NCBI RefSeq assembly: GCF_015624485.1
Contig: NZ_CP061378.1
Span: forward strand, 3,038,001 to 3,102,000
Length of the DNA: 64,000 bases
DNA from: Bradyrhizobium genosp. L
Lineage (GTDB): Bacteria; Pseudomonadota; Alphaproteobacteria; Rhizobiales; Xanthobacteraceae
Direction: 5' to 3'
The number at the start of each line of letters is the position of its first letter. Within the stretch, counting starts at the first letter, position 1. Shown here piece by piece: positions 41,792 to 50,153 of this stretch. Position numbers and translations under genes: made by a program. The notes under the pieces are model-generated. The model worked only from the letters and a program-made list of their open reading frames with translations, had not been told where the DNA came from and did not search any database.

Positions 41792-42787
41792 ATGAATAGT
41801 TTGGACCGAAAATTCTCTATTGCGCCGATGATGGATTGGACCGACCGGCATTGCCGCGTGTTCCATCGCCTGATGTCGCGGCAGGCGCGGCTTTATACGG
41901 AGATGCTGACGACCGGCGCGGTGATCCATGGCGACCGGGCGCGGCTGCTCGGCTTCGATGTGAGCGAGCATCCGCTGGCGCTGCAGCTCGGCGGTTCCGA
42001 TCCAGGCGAGCTCGCTGCGGCGGCCAGGATCGGCGAGGATTTTGGCTACGACGAGATCAATCTCAATGTCGGTTGCCCGTCCGACCGCGTGAAGGACGGC
42101 CGCTTCGGCGCCTGCCTGATGGCGGAGCCTGCGCTGGTTGCCGAGGGTGTCGCGGCGATGAAGCGCGCGGTGAACATCCCGGCGACGGTGAAGTGCCGGA
42201 TCGGCATCGACGACCAGGACCCGGAAGTGGCGCTCGATGTGCTGGCGCGCGGCGTGATCGCGGCCGGTGCGGATGCGCTGATCGTGCACGCCCGCAAGGC
42301 CTGGCTCAACGGGCTGTCGCCGAAGGAGAACCGCGACATCCCGCCGCTCGACTATGATCGTGTCTACCGCCTGAAGGCGGCGTTGCCGAACGTGCCGGTC
42401 ATCATCAATGGCGGCATCGCCGGCGTCGCGGAGGCGAAGCAACACCTCGCTCATGTCGACGGCGTGATGCTCGGCCGTGCCGCATATCAGGAGCCGTGGC
42501 GATTGCTTGCGGTCGATCCCGAACTGTTCGGCGAGGCCGCGCCGCACGCGACGATGAAGGATGTGTTCGCGGCGATGACGCCCTATATCGAGGCGCAACT
42601 CGCACAAGGCACGCGGCTGCACGCCATCACGCGGCATTTCGTCGGTGCATTCCATGGCGTCCCCGGCGCGCGCGCGTTCCGCCGCCACCTCGCGGAGAAC
42701 GGCGTCAAGCCGGGTGCAGGCCTCGAGGTGCTGCGCGATGCGATCGCGCGCGTCGACGACCGCGCCCCGGCGCCGATCGCGGCTTAG
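41792..42787 (+). CDS. dusA: tRNA-dihydrouridine synthase A
   Basis: FMN enzyme reducing specific uridines of tRNA (positions 20/20a in E. coli DusA). The 331-residue product has the family N-terminus FSIAPMMDWTDRHCR, the YTEMLTTGAVIHGD stretch, the catalytic cysteine in NLNVGCPSDRV, the KCRIGIDD and HARKAWLNGLSPKENR segments, and NGGI for FMN phosphate binding. ATG 41792 gives the usual N-terminus; an in-frame ATG at 41753 is possible. The 231 bases upstream hold no further gene I can support. It overlaps the convergent gene at its end by four bases. Confidence 0.93.
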   Translation: MNSLDRKFSIAPMMDWTDRHCRVFHRLMSRQARLYTEMLTTGAVIHGDRARLLGFDVSEHPLALQLGGSDPGELAAAARIGEDFGYDEINLNVGCPSDRVKDGRFGACLMAEPALVAEGVAAMKRAVNIPATVKCRIGIDDQDPEVALDVLARGVIAAGADALIVHARKAWLNGLSPKENRDIPPLDYDRVYRLKAALPNVPVIINGGIAGVAEAKQHLAHVDGVMLGRAAYQEPWRLLAVDPELFGEAAPHATMKDVFAAMTPYIEAQLAQGTRLHAITRHFVGAFHGVPGARAFRRHLAENGVKPGAGLEVLRDAIARVDDRAPAPIAA

Positions 42788-43173
42788 GGACTCTTCATCC
42801 CCTCCAGCAGGCGGAGCGGACTGATCGGGCCCACGGGGATCAGCTCGAAGCTCATCAGATGGGCCTGGCCGAGCGGCAGCTTCTCGAGCATGTCATGGGC
42901 GGCGGCGGGATCGGTGACGTTGAGCAGGAACACCACCCCGCGACGGTCTTGCCTCGAATACCACTGGTCGATCTTGCCGGTCAGATAAAGCTCGACGGTT
43001 TCCCGCGCCTCGTTCGGCAGGATCGCAAGTGCCTTTGCCTGATCGACACCGGGATTGAGGGTGCCGATGGCGAGGATCTTGGTGGTCGGCGTCGGAGCTG
43101 GCTGGGCAACGCCGGCGCCTGCGCCGATCATCCCAACAAGCAGCGCCAGGCCGGTGGCAAGGGCGTATCTCAT
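42784..43173 (-). CDS. Exported small protein with muconolactone-isomerase-like core
   Basis: A 129-residue protein with a clear signal peptide (MRYALATGLALLVGMIGAGAGVAQ). The C-terminal 70 residues (RRGVVFLLNVTDPAAAHDMLEKLPLGQAHLMSFELIPVGP) align by pattern with CatC at 55431 (VSIFDVSGAQELHDILSNLPLFPFMEIRVTPL), suggesting the dimeric alpha+beta barrel fold. Catalytic identity is not implied; many such exported proteins are uncharacterised. GGGAGACGGAAA precedes ATG 43173. It is convergent with dusA and upstream of nothing obvious. Confidence 0.7.
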   Translation of the reverse strand: MRYALATGLALLVGMIGAGAGVAQPAPTPTTKILAIGTLNPGVDQAKALAILPNEARETVELYLTGKIDQWYSRQDRRGVVFLLNVTDPAAAHDMLEKLPLGQAHLMSFELIPVGPISPLRLLEGMKSP

Positions 43174-43238
43174 TTTCCGTCTCCCATTTCCTCGGGTGCA
43201 AAGTCAACGCGTGAGCGGTGGATCGATCGCTGGAGCTG

Positions 43239-43700
43239 TCAGTCGTCGGATGATTTCGCGGCCATGTCGTCCACGGCCATCCGGCTCAATCCCTGCCGCA
43301 GCGCCGCTACGTCTTTCCTGCCGTTGAGCTGCTCGAATTGCCGCTGCGCCTCGTGCCAGAGCGGAGAAGCCTCGTCGTGCAGGCGACGGCCCTTGTCGGT
43401 GAGCTCGATCAGCCGGCTTCGTCCGTCGCTCGGCGAGGGACGGAGCCTGATCAGGCCGTCACGCTCCAGGAAGCCGAGCATTTTCCCCATCGCCGTCCGT
43501 TCGATGTCGAGGCGCTCGGCAAGCGGATGGATCGCGGCGCGGCCCAGCTCCTTCAGGGCGGCCAGCGTCAGGAATTGCGTGACGCGCAGGCCCGCCGGCT
43601 CGAGATGGGCATCATAGAAGCGTGTGATCTGCCGGCTCGCTTTTCGCATCGCGTTGCAGTGGCACGCGTCGACCCGAAGCGGCTGGTTGAGCGGCGACAT
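43239..43700 (-). CDS. MarR-family regulator with N-terminal Cys-His-Cys
   Basis: A 153-residue winged-helix regulator: the helical core RKASRQITRFYDAHLEPAGLR, the HTH LAERLDIERTAMGKMLGFLERDG and the wing PSPSDGRSRLIELT. Near the start, Cys13-His14-Cys15 precedes the first dimer helix; this pair is common in one MarR branch and could sense redox or metal, which is speculative. ATG 43700 is chosen over TTG 43709, which would touch its ribosome site. It is divergent from the Liv operon, with an AGCATATGCT palindrome in between. Confidence 0.83.
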   Translation of the reverse strand: MSPLNQPLRVDACHCNAMRKASRQITRFYDAHLEPAGLRVTQFLTLAALKELGRAAIHPLAERLDIERTAMGKMLGFLERDGLIRLRPSPSDGRSRLIELTDKGRRLHDEASPLWHEAQRQFEQLNGRKDVAALRQGLSRMAVDDMAAKSSDD

Positions 43701-44164
43701 CTCGTTCAATCCCTGTTGACGGCCGGCATCTCGATCAGGACGCGATGAGCAACTGAAAGCATATGCTCTTATCGGTCAAGCCGTCTGGAATGTCCGGCCG
43801 TACGATGCCGCTGATGTGATCGCGGATGTTTGCGTGCTCCGCGAGGAGCAAAATGCTGCGTGGCAGCAAGCCGCCCGACGCCGCCTGTGTTCAGCGCAGC
43901 ATGTCTGCGCACGGTTAGACCAATTGCGAATTTGTGCTGCATTGAAGAGTGGGGCAGTCTGTCGCACCTGAGCGCCGCGGCAAGCGCCTCCTGCGATGCA
44001 GGAAGAATAGAGAGCCGCTCCACGCGCCCAATTCCAAACTGCGATGTCAAATCGCCCTCTCTCTCCGAGACCGTGATCTCTTCGAGATCATCGAGGGCAA
44101 CAGGAACGAGTTTGTCTTGATGAAATAACGTCTGCAGAAAACGACAAAAGCCGGGAGGTCTGGA
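43701..44164. promoter_or_regulatory. Divergent MarR/Liv intergenic region with AGCATATGCT palindrome
   Basis: This 464-base gap has no supported gene. A perfect 10-base palindrome, AGCATATGCT, lies at 43758-43767, 58 bases upstream of the MarR gene, and is a candidate operator for that protein. The short frames across 43830-44120 show no ribosome site or family signature and are taken as noise. Confidence 0.45.
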
Positions 44165-45415
44165 ATGGGTACGGTTCGATTTTCGATCAATCGTCGCACG
44201 CTCATCAAGTCCGGAATTGCTCTGGCCGGTAGCCAGGCGATTGGTGCGCCCTTCATCGTCAAGTCGCTCGCGGACGAGCCGATCAAGATCGGAATGGTCA
44301 ACCCACTGACCGGGGTGCTTTCCGCGCTGGCGCAAAGCGAGGTCGACGGCGCCAGATATGCCGAGGCCGAGATCAACAAAAAGGGCGGCATTCTGGGCCG
44401 CCAGATCCAGCTCCTGGTCGAGGATTCTGCGAACGACGTCGGCACCGGGGTGCAGAAGACCCGAAAGCTGATCGATCGCGACAACGTCGCCGTCATTCTT
44501 GGCGACGTGAATTCCGGCATCGCCTACGCGATGTCGCAAGTCACCAACGAGAAGAAGGTCTTCCACATCGTTCCCGGCGGTCACACCGATCCGATCACCG
44601 GCGTGAACTGCAAGTGGAACGTGTTCCGCATCTGCAACACTACGACCATGGACGCCAACGCGATCACCCCCCAGCTGGTGCAGAAGTTCGGCAAGAAATG
44701 GTTCTTCATCACGCCCGACTATGCCTACGGTCACACCTTGCAGGACGCCTTCGTCAAGGCGCTCAAGAAGGCGGGCGGCACGTTCGAGGGCGACATGCTC
44801 CCGATCAACAACACCGATTTCTCCGCGACCTTGATCAAGGCCAAGTCCTACAAGCCGAACGTTCTGCTCAACAACATGGGCGGCCTGACGCAGATCAATT
44901 GCATGAAGCAGTTCACCCAGTTCGGGATGCAGAAGGAAATGGCGCTCGGCGGCGCGTTGTTCGAGCTGGAAAGCGTCAAGGGATGTCCGCCCGACGCGCA
45001 GACCGGCTGGTGGACTATGGAGTGGTGGTGGAACCAGCCCAACGTGCCGGAGGTCGTCAAGTTCGTGAGTGATTTCCGCGCAGCAACCAAGAAGACGCCG
45101 TCGGCGCGCGACTGGTTCGGGTACGTGGCGATGCATACGGTCCGGCTTGCGGCAGGGAAGGCGAAGTCGCTCGAGGGTCCGAAAATGGCGAAGGCGCTGG
45201 AGGACTTTGAACTGCCGCCGGACGTCGCCTTGCAGCCCGGAAAGGTGCGCTACCGGGCCGGAGACCATGAGCTGATGCCAAATATTTTCGTCGGCGAAGT
45301 GCATCCGCCCAAGTCGGCGCCGGATGACGTCTTCACCACCTCGGCGCTCGTGCCCGGCGACGAGGCCGCGGGCTCGGTGGCGGACACCGGCTGCAAGATG
45401 GCGGAGCCGGCCTGA
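44165..45415 (+). CDS. ABC transporter substrate-binding protein (amide/branched-chain type)
   Basis: A 416-residue periplasmic receptor for the following LivHMGF-like system. The N-terminus has a Tat-type signal (INRRTLIKSGIALAGSQAIGAP). The mature protein begins PIKIGMVNPLTGVLSALAQSEVDGARYAEAEIN, the pattern of amide, urea or aromatic-acid receptors in the type 1 fold, with LIDRDNVAVILGDVNSGIAYAM following. GGGAGGT precedes ATG 44165. The ligand cannot be named from sequence; with catechol genes downstream an aromatic acid is possible. Confidence 0.87.
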   Translation: MGTVRFSINRRTLIKSGIALAGSQAIGAPFIVKSLADEPIKIGMVNPLTGVLSALAQSEVDGARYAEAEINKKGGILGRQIQLLVEDSANDVGTGVQKTRKLIDRDNVAVILGDVNSGIAYAMSQVTNEKKVFHIVPGGHTDPITGVNCKWNVFRICNTTTMDANAITPQLVQKFGKKWFFITPDYAYGHTLQDAFVKALKKAGGTFEGDMLPINNTDFSATLIKAKSYKPNVLLNNMGGLTQINCMKQFTQFGMQKEMALGGALFELESVKGCPPDAQTGWWTMEWWWNQPNVPEVVKFVSDFRAATKKTPSARDWFGYVAMHTVRLAAGKAKSLEGPKMAKALEDFELPPDVALQPGKVRYRAGDHELMPNIFVGEVHPPKSAPDDVFTTSALVPGDEAAGSVADTGCKMAEPA

Positions 45416-45474
45416 TCGAGCCCGAGTGTTTTCGAGCGAAGTGGGGCTGAACAACCGGCAATGCCGAGGGCGGG

Positions 45475-46344
45475 ATGATCCAGGTCATATTGTTCAACGT
45501 CACCAATGGTCTCATCATCGGTGCGTTCTATGTGCTGATGGCGCTGGGCCTCTCCCTGATCCTCAATCTCAGCAACGTCATCAACTTCGCGCACGGCAAC
45601 TTCCTTGCGCTTGGCGGCTATATTGCCTTTACCCTGTCGCCGGCGCTGGGGTACTGGGGCGCGCTGCTGGTCTCGCCGTTCATCACCGCGCTGATCGGAC
45701 TTGCGGTCGAGCGCTTGATGATCCGGCGGGTCTATAACCGGGATCCGGTCTATAGCCTGCTGCTCACGTTCGGCTTCGCCTTCGTGATGCAGGATGCCGC
45801 CCGCTACATTTGGGGACCCAACGGGCTGCCGCTCGGATTGCCCGACTTCCTGGCGCAGCCGATCAGCCCCACGCTGTTCTTCATCACCTGGTATCGCGTC
45901 TTCATGGTCGGCGTCGTGATCGTCGCGGTGCTCGGGCTGTTCGCGTTCCTGCGCTACACGCAAGTGGGGGTGCGCATCCGGGCAGGTACGCTCGATCTCG
46001 AGACGGTGGCTTCCCTCGGGGTCAACATCAGCCTGTTGCGAACGCTCAATTTCGCGCTCGGCTGCCTGCTGGCCGGCCTAAGCGGCGTGCTTGCCGCCGG
46101 GCAGATCGGCCTCAATCCCAACATGGGCGACGATTTGCTGATGCCGAGCTTCATCGCGATCATCGTCGGTGGTGTCGGCAGTCTGATCGGCACGCTGTGC
46201 GGCGGACTGCTGATCGGGGTGGCGGCGGCGCTCACGACGGTCTTCTTTCCGGCTGCGAGCGAAGCCGTCATCTATGCCATCATGATGATCGTCCTTCTCG
46301 TTCGTCCCCGTGGGCTGATGGGCGAGGAGGGGATGATGGCATGA
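45475..46344 (+). CDS. livH: Branched-chain-type ABC permease (LivH-like)
   Basis: Inner-membrane permease of 289 residues with about eight hydrophobic segments. The N-terminal NGLIIGAFYVLMALGLSLILNLSNVINFAHGNFLALGGY is the LivH signature, and the C-terminal IAIIVGGVGSLIGTLCGGLLIG stretch is the conserved coupling region. It overlaps livM by ATGA. GAGGGCGGG precedes ATG 45475. The name follows family resemblance; the transported compound is probably not a branched-chain amino acid in this context. Confidence 0.88.
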   Translation: MIQVILFNVTNGLIIGAFYVLMALGLSLILNLSNVINFAHGNFLALGGYIAFTLSPALGYWGALLVSPFITALIGLAVERLMIRRVYNRDPVYSLLLTFGFAFVMQDAARYIWGPNGLPLGLPDFLAQPISPTLFFITWYRVFMVGVVIVAVLGLFAFLRYTQVGVRIRAGTLDLETVASLGVNISLLRTLNFALGCLLAGLSGVLAAGQIGLNPNMGDDLLMPSFIAIIVGGVGSLIGTLCGGLLIGVAAALTTVFFPAASEAVIYAIMMIVLLVRPRGLMGEEGMMA

Positions 46345-47345
46345 GCACCGATGTCGGCACGCGCGTGGGCGGCGCAGCAGTCGGAGCGGGACGAACGCCG
46401 GGCGTTCCGCGATGGGTCATGCTCGTCGCGGTATGGGCCGTTCTGATCGCGGTTCCCTATTGGCTTCCATTGCTCGGCGGTTACACGGCGCTGGCAGGGC
46501 GGGTGCTGGTGTTCGGGCTGGCTGCGATGGGGCTGAACCTGTTGCTGGGATTCACCGGCGTCCTCAGCTTCGGTCATGCCGCCTATTTCGGCCTTGGTGC
46601 CTATGGCGCCGGCCTCACCTTGCGATATCTCGCCCACAGCACGCCGCTTGCCATGCTGCTCGGAACGCTGCTGGGCGGCCTGGCTGGCACCCTGTTCGGC
46701 CTTCTGATCGTGCGCCGCCGGGGCGTCTATTTTGCCATGTGCACGATCGCGTTCGGGCAGCTCTGGTACTACCTCGCCTACAGCTGGAACGACTTCACCG
46801 GCGGCTTCGACGGCTTGCGCGATTTTCACCGCGAGCCGATCGGATTGGGGCGCTTGACGCTCGACATCTCCGATGGCGGCAACAGATTCTATTTTTTCCT
46901 GCTCGCCGTGTTCGCCATTGCCGTGGCGCTGCTCGGCCTGCTGGTCCGCTCGCCGTTCGGCCACACCTTGCGCGCGATCCGGGAGAACGAGCGTCGCGCG
47001 CGCTTTCTGGCGATCCCGGTCGAGCGTCAGATCTGGCTGTCGTTCTCGATTTCCTGCTTCTTCACGGCACTCGCGGGTACCCTCTATGCCTTGCTGAACA
47101 ACTTTGCCGATCCGCTGACCCTGCATTACTCGCTGTCCGGCTATTTCGTGGTGATGTGCGTCATGGGCGGCATGCGAACCTTCTGGGGGCCGCTGGTCGG
47201 TGCCGCCGTGTTTGTGGTGCTGCAGGACTACATCTCGTCGATGACCGTGAACTGGATGTCGTTCGTCGGCGCGATCTTCGTGCTGGTCGTGCTGTTCTTC
47301 CCGCGCGGCCTGCTCGGCATGCGGCGCAGGCGCGGGTCGGTGTGA
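46341..47345 (+). CDS. livM: Branched-chain-type ABC permease (LivM-like)
   Basis: Second permease, 334 residues. It has an N-terminal hydrophilic tail of about 25 residues, then LNLLLGFTGVLSFGHAAYFGLGAYGAG (LivM signature), RRRGVYFAMCTIAFGQ, and the late MRTFWGPLVGAAVFVVLQDY segment. ATG 46341 overlaps the livH stop as ATGA; the longer frame from 45810 lies inside livH and is rejected. Pairs with LivH to form the channel. Confidence 0.88.
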   Translation: MSTDVGTRVGGAAVGAGRTPGVPRWVMLVAVWAVLIAVPYWLPLLGGYTALAGRVLVFGLAAMGLNLLLGFTGVLSFGHAAYFGLGAYGAGLTLRYLAHSTPLAMLLGTLLGGLAGTLFGLLIVRRRGVYFAMCTIAFGQLWYYLAYSWNDFTGGFDGLRDFHREPIGLGRLTLDISDGGNRFYFFLLAVFAIAVALLGLLVRSPFGHTLRAIRENERRARFLAIPVERQIWLSFSISCFFTALAGTLYALLNNFADPLTLHYSLSGYFVVMCVMGGMRTFWGPLVGAAVFVVLQDYISSMTVNWMSFVGAIFVLVVLFFPRGLLGMRRRRGSV

Positions 47346-47346
47346 C

Positions 47347-48090
47347 ATGCTCGAGGTTCGCAACATCACCAAGCGGTTCGGCAATCTGGTTGCGGTCAGG
47401 GACGTGTCGATGCACGTCAAGACCGGCGAATTGCGCGCCATCATCGGCCCGAACGGGGCGGGCAAGACGACCTTCTTCAACATGATCAGCGGCTACTTTC
47501 CCCCGACCGGAGGATCGATCCTGTTTGAAGGCCGGGATGTGACGCGCGTACCGGCACACCAGCGGGTCGGGCTCGGCATGGGACGCACGTTCCAGATCAC
47601 CGAGGTGTTTCCGGAACTGACGGTCCACGAGAACGTGCTGACCGCGGCCGAGGTCGCGGCCGGACAGACGCTGCAACTGTTGCCGAATCGGGCGGGCGCC
47701 AAGCTTGCCAACGACGTCGCGGCCGAAACCCTGGCGCTGGTGGGGCTCGCCGCCAAGGCCGACCGGCTGGTCGGCGAACTCTCGCACGGCGACCAGCGGA
47801 CCACCGAGATCGCGATGGCGCTGGCGCAGCTTCCTCGCCTGTTGCTGCTCGACGAACCGACGGCCGGGATGGGTGACCAGGAGACGTATGAGATCACGGC
47901 ACTCATTCGTCGCCTGCACAAGGAGAGGAATTACACGATCGTGCTGATCGAGCACGATATGCGGGTGGTGTTCCATCTGGCGGATTACATCACGGTACTC
48001 GATCAGGGTGGCTTGCTTGCCGAGGGCAGGCCCGAAGAGATCGCGGCGTCCGAGGCGGTGCAGGCGGCCTATCTGGGAGAGAGCCAATGA
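47347..48090 (+). CDS. livG: ABC ATPase, LivG-like
   Basis: ATPase of 247 residues. Walker A is GPNGAGKTTFFNMISGY, the Q-loop region GRTFQITEVFPELTV, Walker B LLLLDEPTAGM and the switch histidine lies in IEHDMRVV. The signature is ELSHGDQRTTEIAMAL, the LSHGDQ variant typical of the LivG group. It starts one base after the livM stop and overlaps livF by ATGA. It should pair with LivF as a heterodimeric motor. Confidence 0.9.
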   Translation: MLEVRNITKRFGNLVAVRDVSMHVKTGELRAIIGPNGAGKTTFFNMISGYFPPTGGSILFEGRDVTRVPAHQRVGLGMGRTFQITEVFPELTVHENVLTAAEVAAGQTLQLLPNRAGAKLANDVAAETLALVGLAAKADRLVGELSHGDQRTTEIAMALAQLPRLLLLDEPTAGMGDQETYEITALIRRLHKERNYTIVLIEHDMRVVFHLADYITVLDQGGLLAEGRPEEIAASEAVQAAYLGESQ

Positions 48091-48812
48091 CACCGCTCGA
48101 GGTCGCGGGATTGCAGACGTTCTACGGCAAGAGCCACATCCTCCACGGTGTCGGCCTGACGGTGAACGAAGGCGAGATCGTCGTGCTTCTCGGCCGCAAC
48201 GGCGCCGGCAAGACGACGACGCTCCGCAGCATCATGGGGCTCACTCCGCCGCGCGGTGGCCAGGTGAAGCTGTTCGGGGCGGACGCGACCCGCATGTCGC
48301 CTTATCAGGTTGCGGGACTTGGTGTCGGCTATGTGCCGGAAGGCCGCAAGATCTTCGCCAATCTGACCGTCGCGGACAATTTGCGGGTCCCTGTCGCGCG
48401 TCCCGGTCCGTGGAACACCAAGCGCGTGTTCGAGACCTTCCCGCGCCTTGCGGAGCGGCGCGACAATCGCGGCCGCCAGCTCTCCGGCGGCGAGCAGGAG
48501 ATGCTTTCAATCGCCCGGGCCCTGCTGCTCAATCCGAAGCTTCTGCTGCTCGACGAGCCAAGCCAGGGACTGGCGCCGCTGATCGTGAAGGAGGTCTTTC
48601 AGATCATTCAGACGATGCGCAAGGAGGGGATCTCCGTGCTGCTGGTCGAGCAGAACGTTCGCGTCAGCCTCGCCATCGCGGATCGCGCCTATGTGCTGGA
48701 CGACGGCGCCATCATCTACAGCGGCAGCGCCGCCGAACTCGCCAACGACGAGGAGCGCGTCCGCTCGATGGCTGGCGCCAGCGCGAAGGAATGGGTTACG
48801 AGTGATCATTAA
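48087..48812 (+). CDS. livF: ABC ATPase, LivF-like
   Basis: ATPase of 241 residues. Walker A is GRNGAGKTTTLRSIMG, the Q-loop region GVGYVPEGRKIFANLTV, the signature QLSGGEQEMLSIARAL and Walker B LLLLDEPSQGL. This is the last gene of the importer. It is immediately followed by the hairpin repeat at 48811-48909, which probably marks the end of most transcripts, with a small gene beyond it. Confidence 0.9.
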   Translation: MTPLEVAGLQTFYGKSHILHGVGLTVNEGEIVVLLGRNGAGKTTTLRSIMGLTPPRGGQVKLFGADATRMSPYQVAGLGVGYVPEGRKIFANLTVADNLRVPVARPGPWNTKRVFETFPRLAERRDNRGRQLSGGEQEMLSIARALLLNPKLLLLDEPSQGLAPLIVKEVFQIIQTMRKEGISVLLVEQNVRVSLAIADRAYVLDDGAIIYSGSAAELANDEERVRSMAGASAKEWVTSDH

Positions 48813-48909
48813 AGCGCGATGAGATCGGGTTGAACCATCATCGCGCTTCAGCGTCTTGTCTGAGCATGGTCTTTCGGAAAACCGCGTCGCAACTTTCCGG
48901 ATCATGCTC
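48811..48909. repeat. Compound hairpin repeat (Bradyrhizobium-type), copy A
   Basis: Two parts. The first is an 11-base perfect inverted repeat: AAGCGCGATGA (48812-48822) and TCATCGCGCTT (48838-48848). The second is a 48-base imperfect palindrome at 48862-48909 (GAGCATGGTC...ATCATGCTC with a GGAAAACCGCGT core) that recurs at 56646-56693. Elements of this type are scattered between genes in Bradyrhizobium as far as I recall. It likely acts as a transcript-end hairpin after livF. Confidence 0.75.
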
Positions 48910-48953
48910 TAAGCATGAGGCGAATCGCGATCTTCAGAGCCAGGAGGGAAAAG

Positions 48954-49064
48954 ATGCTGACGTTCGTCGAAGGACATCCCAACACCGATGCCATGATGCT
49001 CTACGTGATCGCCGCAATCACGATGGGCATCCTGCTCTATCGCTTCCATCAAAGGCGGATCTGA
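48954..49064 (+). CDS. 36-residue membrane microprotein
   Basis: ATG 48954 has AGGAGG seven bases upstream and opens a 36-codon frame ending with TGA at 49062. The product is a charged N-terminus (MLTFVEGHPNTDAMM), one hydrophobic helix (residues about 15-28, LYVIAAITMGILLY) and a basic C-terminus (RFHQRRI). This is the usual layout of a single-span membrane microprotein with its basic end inside. I do not recognise a family. It lies between the Liv operon and the LysR gene, after the hairpin repeat, so it may have its own promoter or be reached by read-through. Confidence 0.6.
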   Translation: MLTFVEGHPNTDAMMLYVIAAITMGILLYRFHQRRI

Positions 49065-49093
49065 CGAAGCCGATCTGTTCAAGGCGATGTGCT

Positions 49094-49978
49094 CTAACGC
49101 CGCGTGAATTTTTGCGCGATCTTGAGGAAGTTGAAGAGCTGCGGCATTCGATTGTCGCGCCGGTAGTTCAGCGAAAGCGCCGTACCGGGATTATGTCCTT
49201 CATAGGCACGGTAGGTGACACCGGGCCGTTCCGACTGCGACACCGATTGCGGCACCAGCGCAATGCCGACGCCGACGGACACCAGGCTGATCGCGGTCTG
49301 ATAATCCTGGGCCAGGATCTGTGACTTGGGGATGAAGCCTTCCTCGAGGCAGATCCTGAGGATGTGGTCGGCGAAGCTCGGGCGCGGCTTGCGGGGATAG
49401 AGAATGAAAGTCTCGGTCTTGAGCGCCGACAGTCGCGTGACGTGCTGGTCGAGCAGGGGCGAGGTGTCGGGCACCGCGATGATCAGCGGCTCGTGCAGCA
49501 GCGGCTCAGACTTCAGTTCCTCATCCTCGAGCGAGGGGCGGGCGATGGCGATATCGATCTCGCGCTGGATCACGGCGCGCTTCAGCTCGGCATTGTTCAT
49601 CGCCGATAGCGCGAGCTCCACATCGGGATAGGCCGAACGAAACGCCTTGATCACGTTGGGCAGGACGCCGTAGGTCGCGGAGCCGACGAAGGCGACGCGC
49701 AGGTGACCCGAAAAGCCTTCTCCGATCCGCTTGATCTCGCGCTGCGTCCGGTCGAGTCGCTCGAGGACATCGCGCGCACGCTCCAGAAGAACATTGCCCG
49801 CCTGGGTCAACCGGATCTGGCTTCGGCTGCGATCAATCAGCATGACGCCCAGATCGCTCTCCAGCTGGGCGATCTGCCGGCTGAGCGGCGGTTGAGCGAT
49901 CGCGAGCCGCGATGCAGCCCGTCCGAAATGCAATTCCTCGGCAACGGCAACAAAATAAGCTAGTCGCCTGAGGTCCAT
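49094..49978 (-). CDS. LysR-family regulator, CatR/BenM-like
   Basis: A 294-residue LysR regulator. The HTH is in MDLRRLAYFVAVAEELHFGRAASRLAIAQPPLSRQIAQLE; the effector domain has GHLRVAFVGSATYGVLPNVI and DIAIARPSLEDEEL. Members of this type activate catechol ortho-pathway genes with muconate as co-inducer. It lies downstream of catB on the same strand, the last gene of that run. ATG 49978 gives the normal N-terminus; GTG 49999 is an alternative. It probably acts at the divergent 53479-53739 region or at the catB promoter. Confidence 0.85.
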   Translation of the reverse strand: MDLRRLAYFVAVAEELHFGRAASRLAIAQPPLSRQIAQLESDLGVMLIDRSRSQIRLTQAGNVLLERARDVLERLDRTQREIKRIGEGFSGHLRVAFVGSATYGVLPNVIKAFRSAYPDVELALSAMNNAELKRAVIQREIDIAIARPSLEDEELKSEPLLHEPLIIAVPDTSPLLDQHVTRLSALKTETFILYPRKPRPSFADHILRICLEEGFIPKSQILAQDYQTAISLVSVGVGIALVPQSVSQSERPGVTYRAYEGHNPGTALSLNYRRDNRMPQLFNFLKIAQKFTRR

Positions 49979-50153
49979 GACATCGTCGCGACCGGTCACG
50001 GGCTAACCGGACGTTTGTTCACGCGCTTCCAGGGAAGCTTGTCGGGTTTCGGACCTGGCGGGCATCGGGGCAGCATCGAGACGATGGTTCCGGGCCAAAG
50101 ACTGGGCGTGGGTCGCTGGTTTGTCAATTGTCCGCTGGCGTGGCGCCATTCGG

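Noticed and set aside
43830..44120. 96-codon plus-strand frame between MarR and Liv genes
   Set aside because: No ribosome site, odd Ser/Arg/Cys-rich composition and no hydrophobic or family pattern.
43769..45454. 561-codon minus-strand open frame over the Liv receptor gene
   Set aside because: Antisense to a clear Tat-exported receptor; no recognisable domain.
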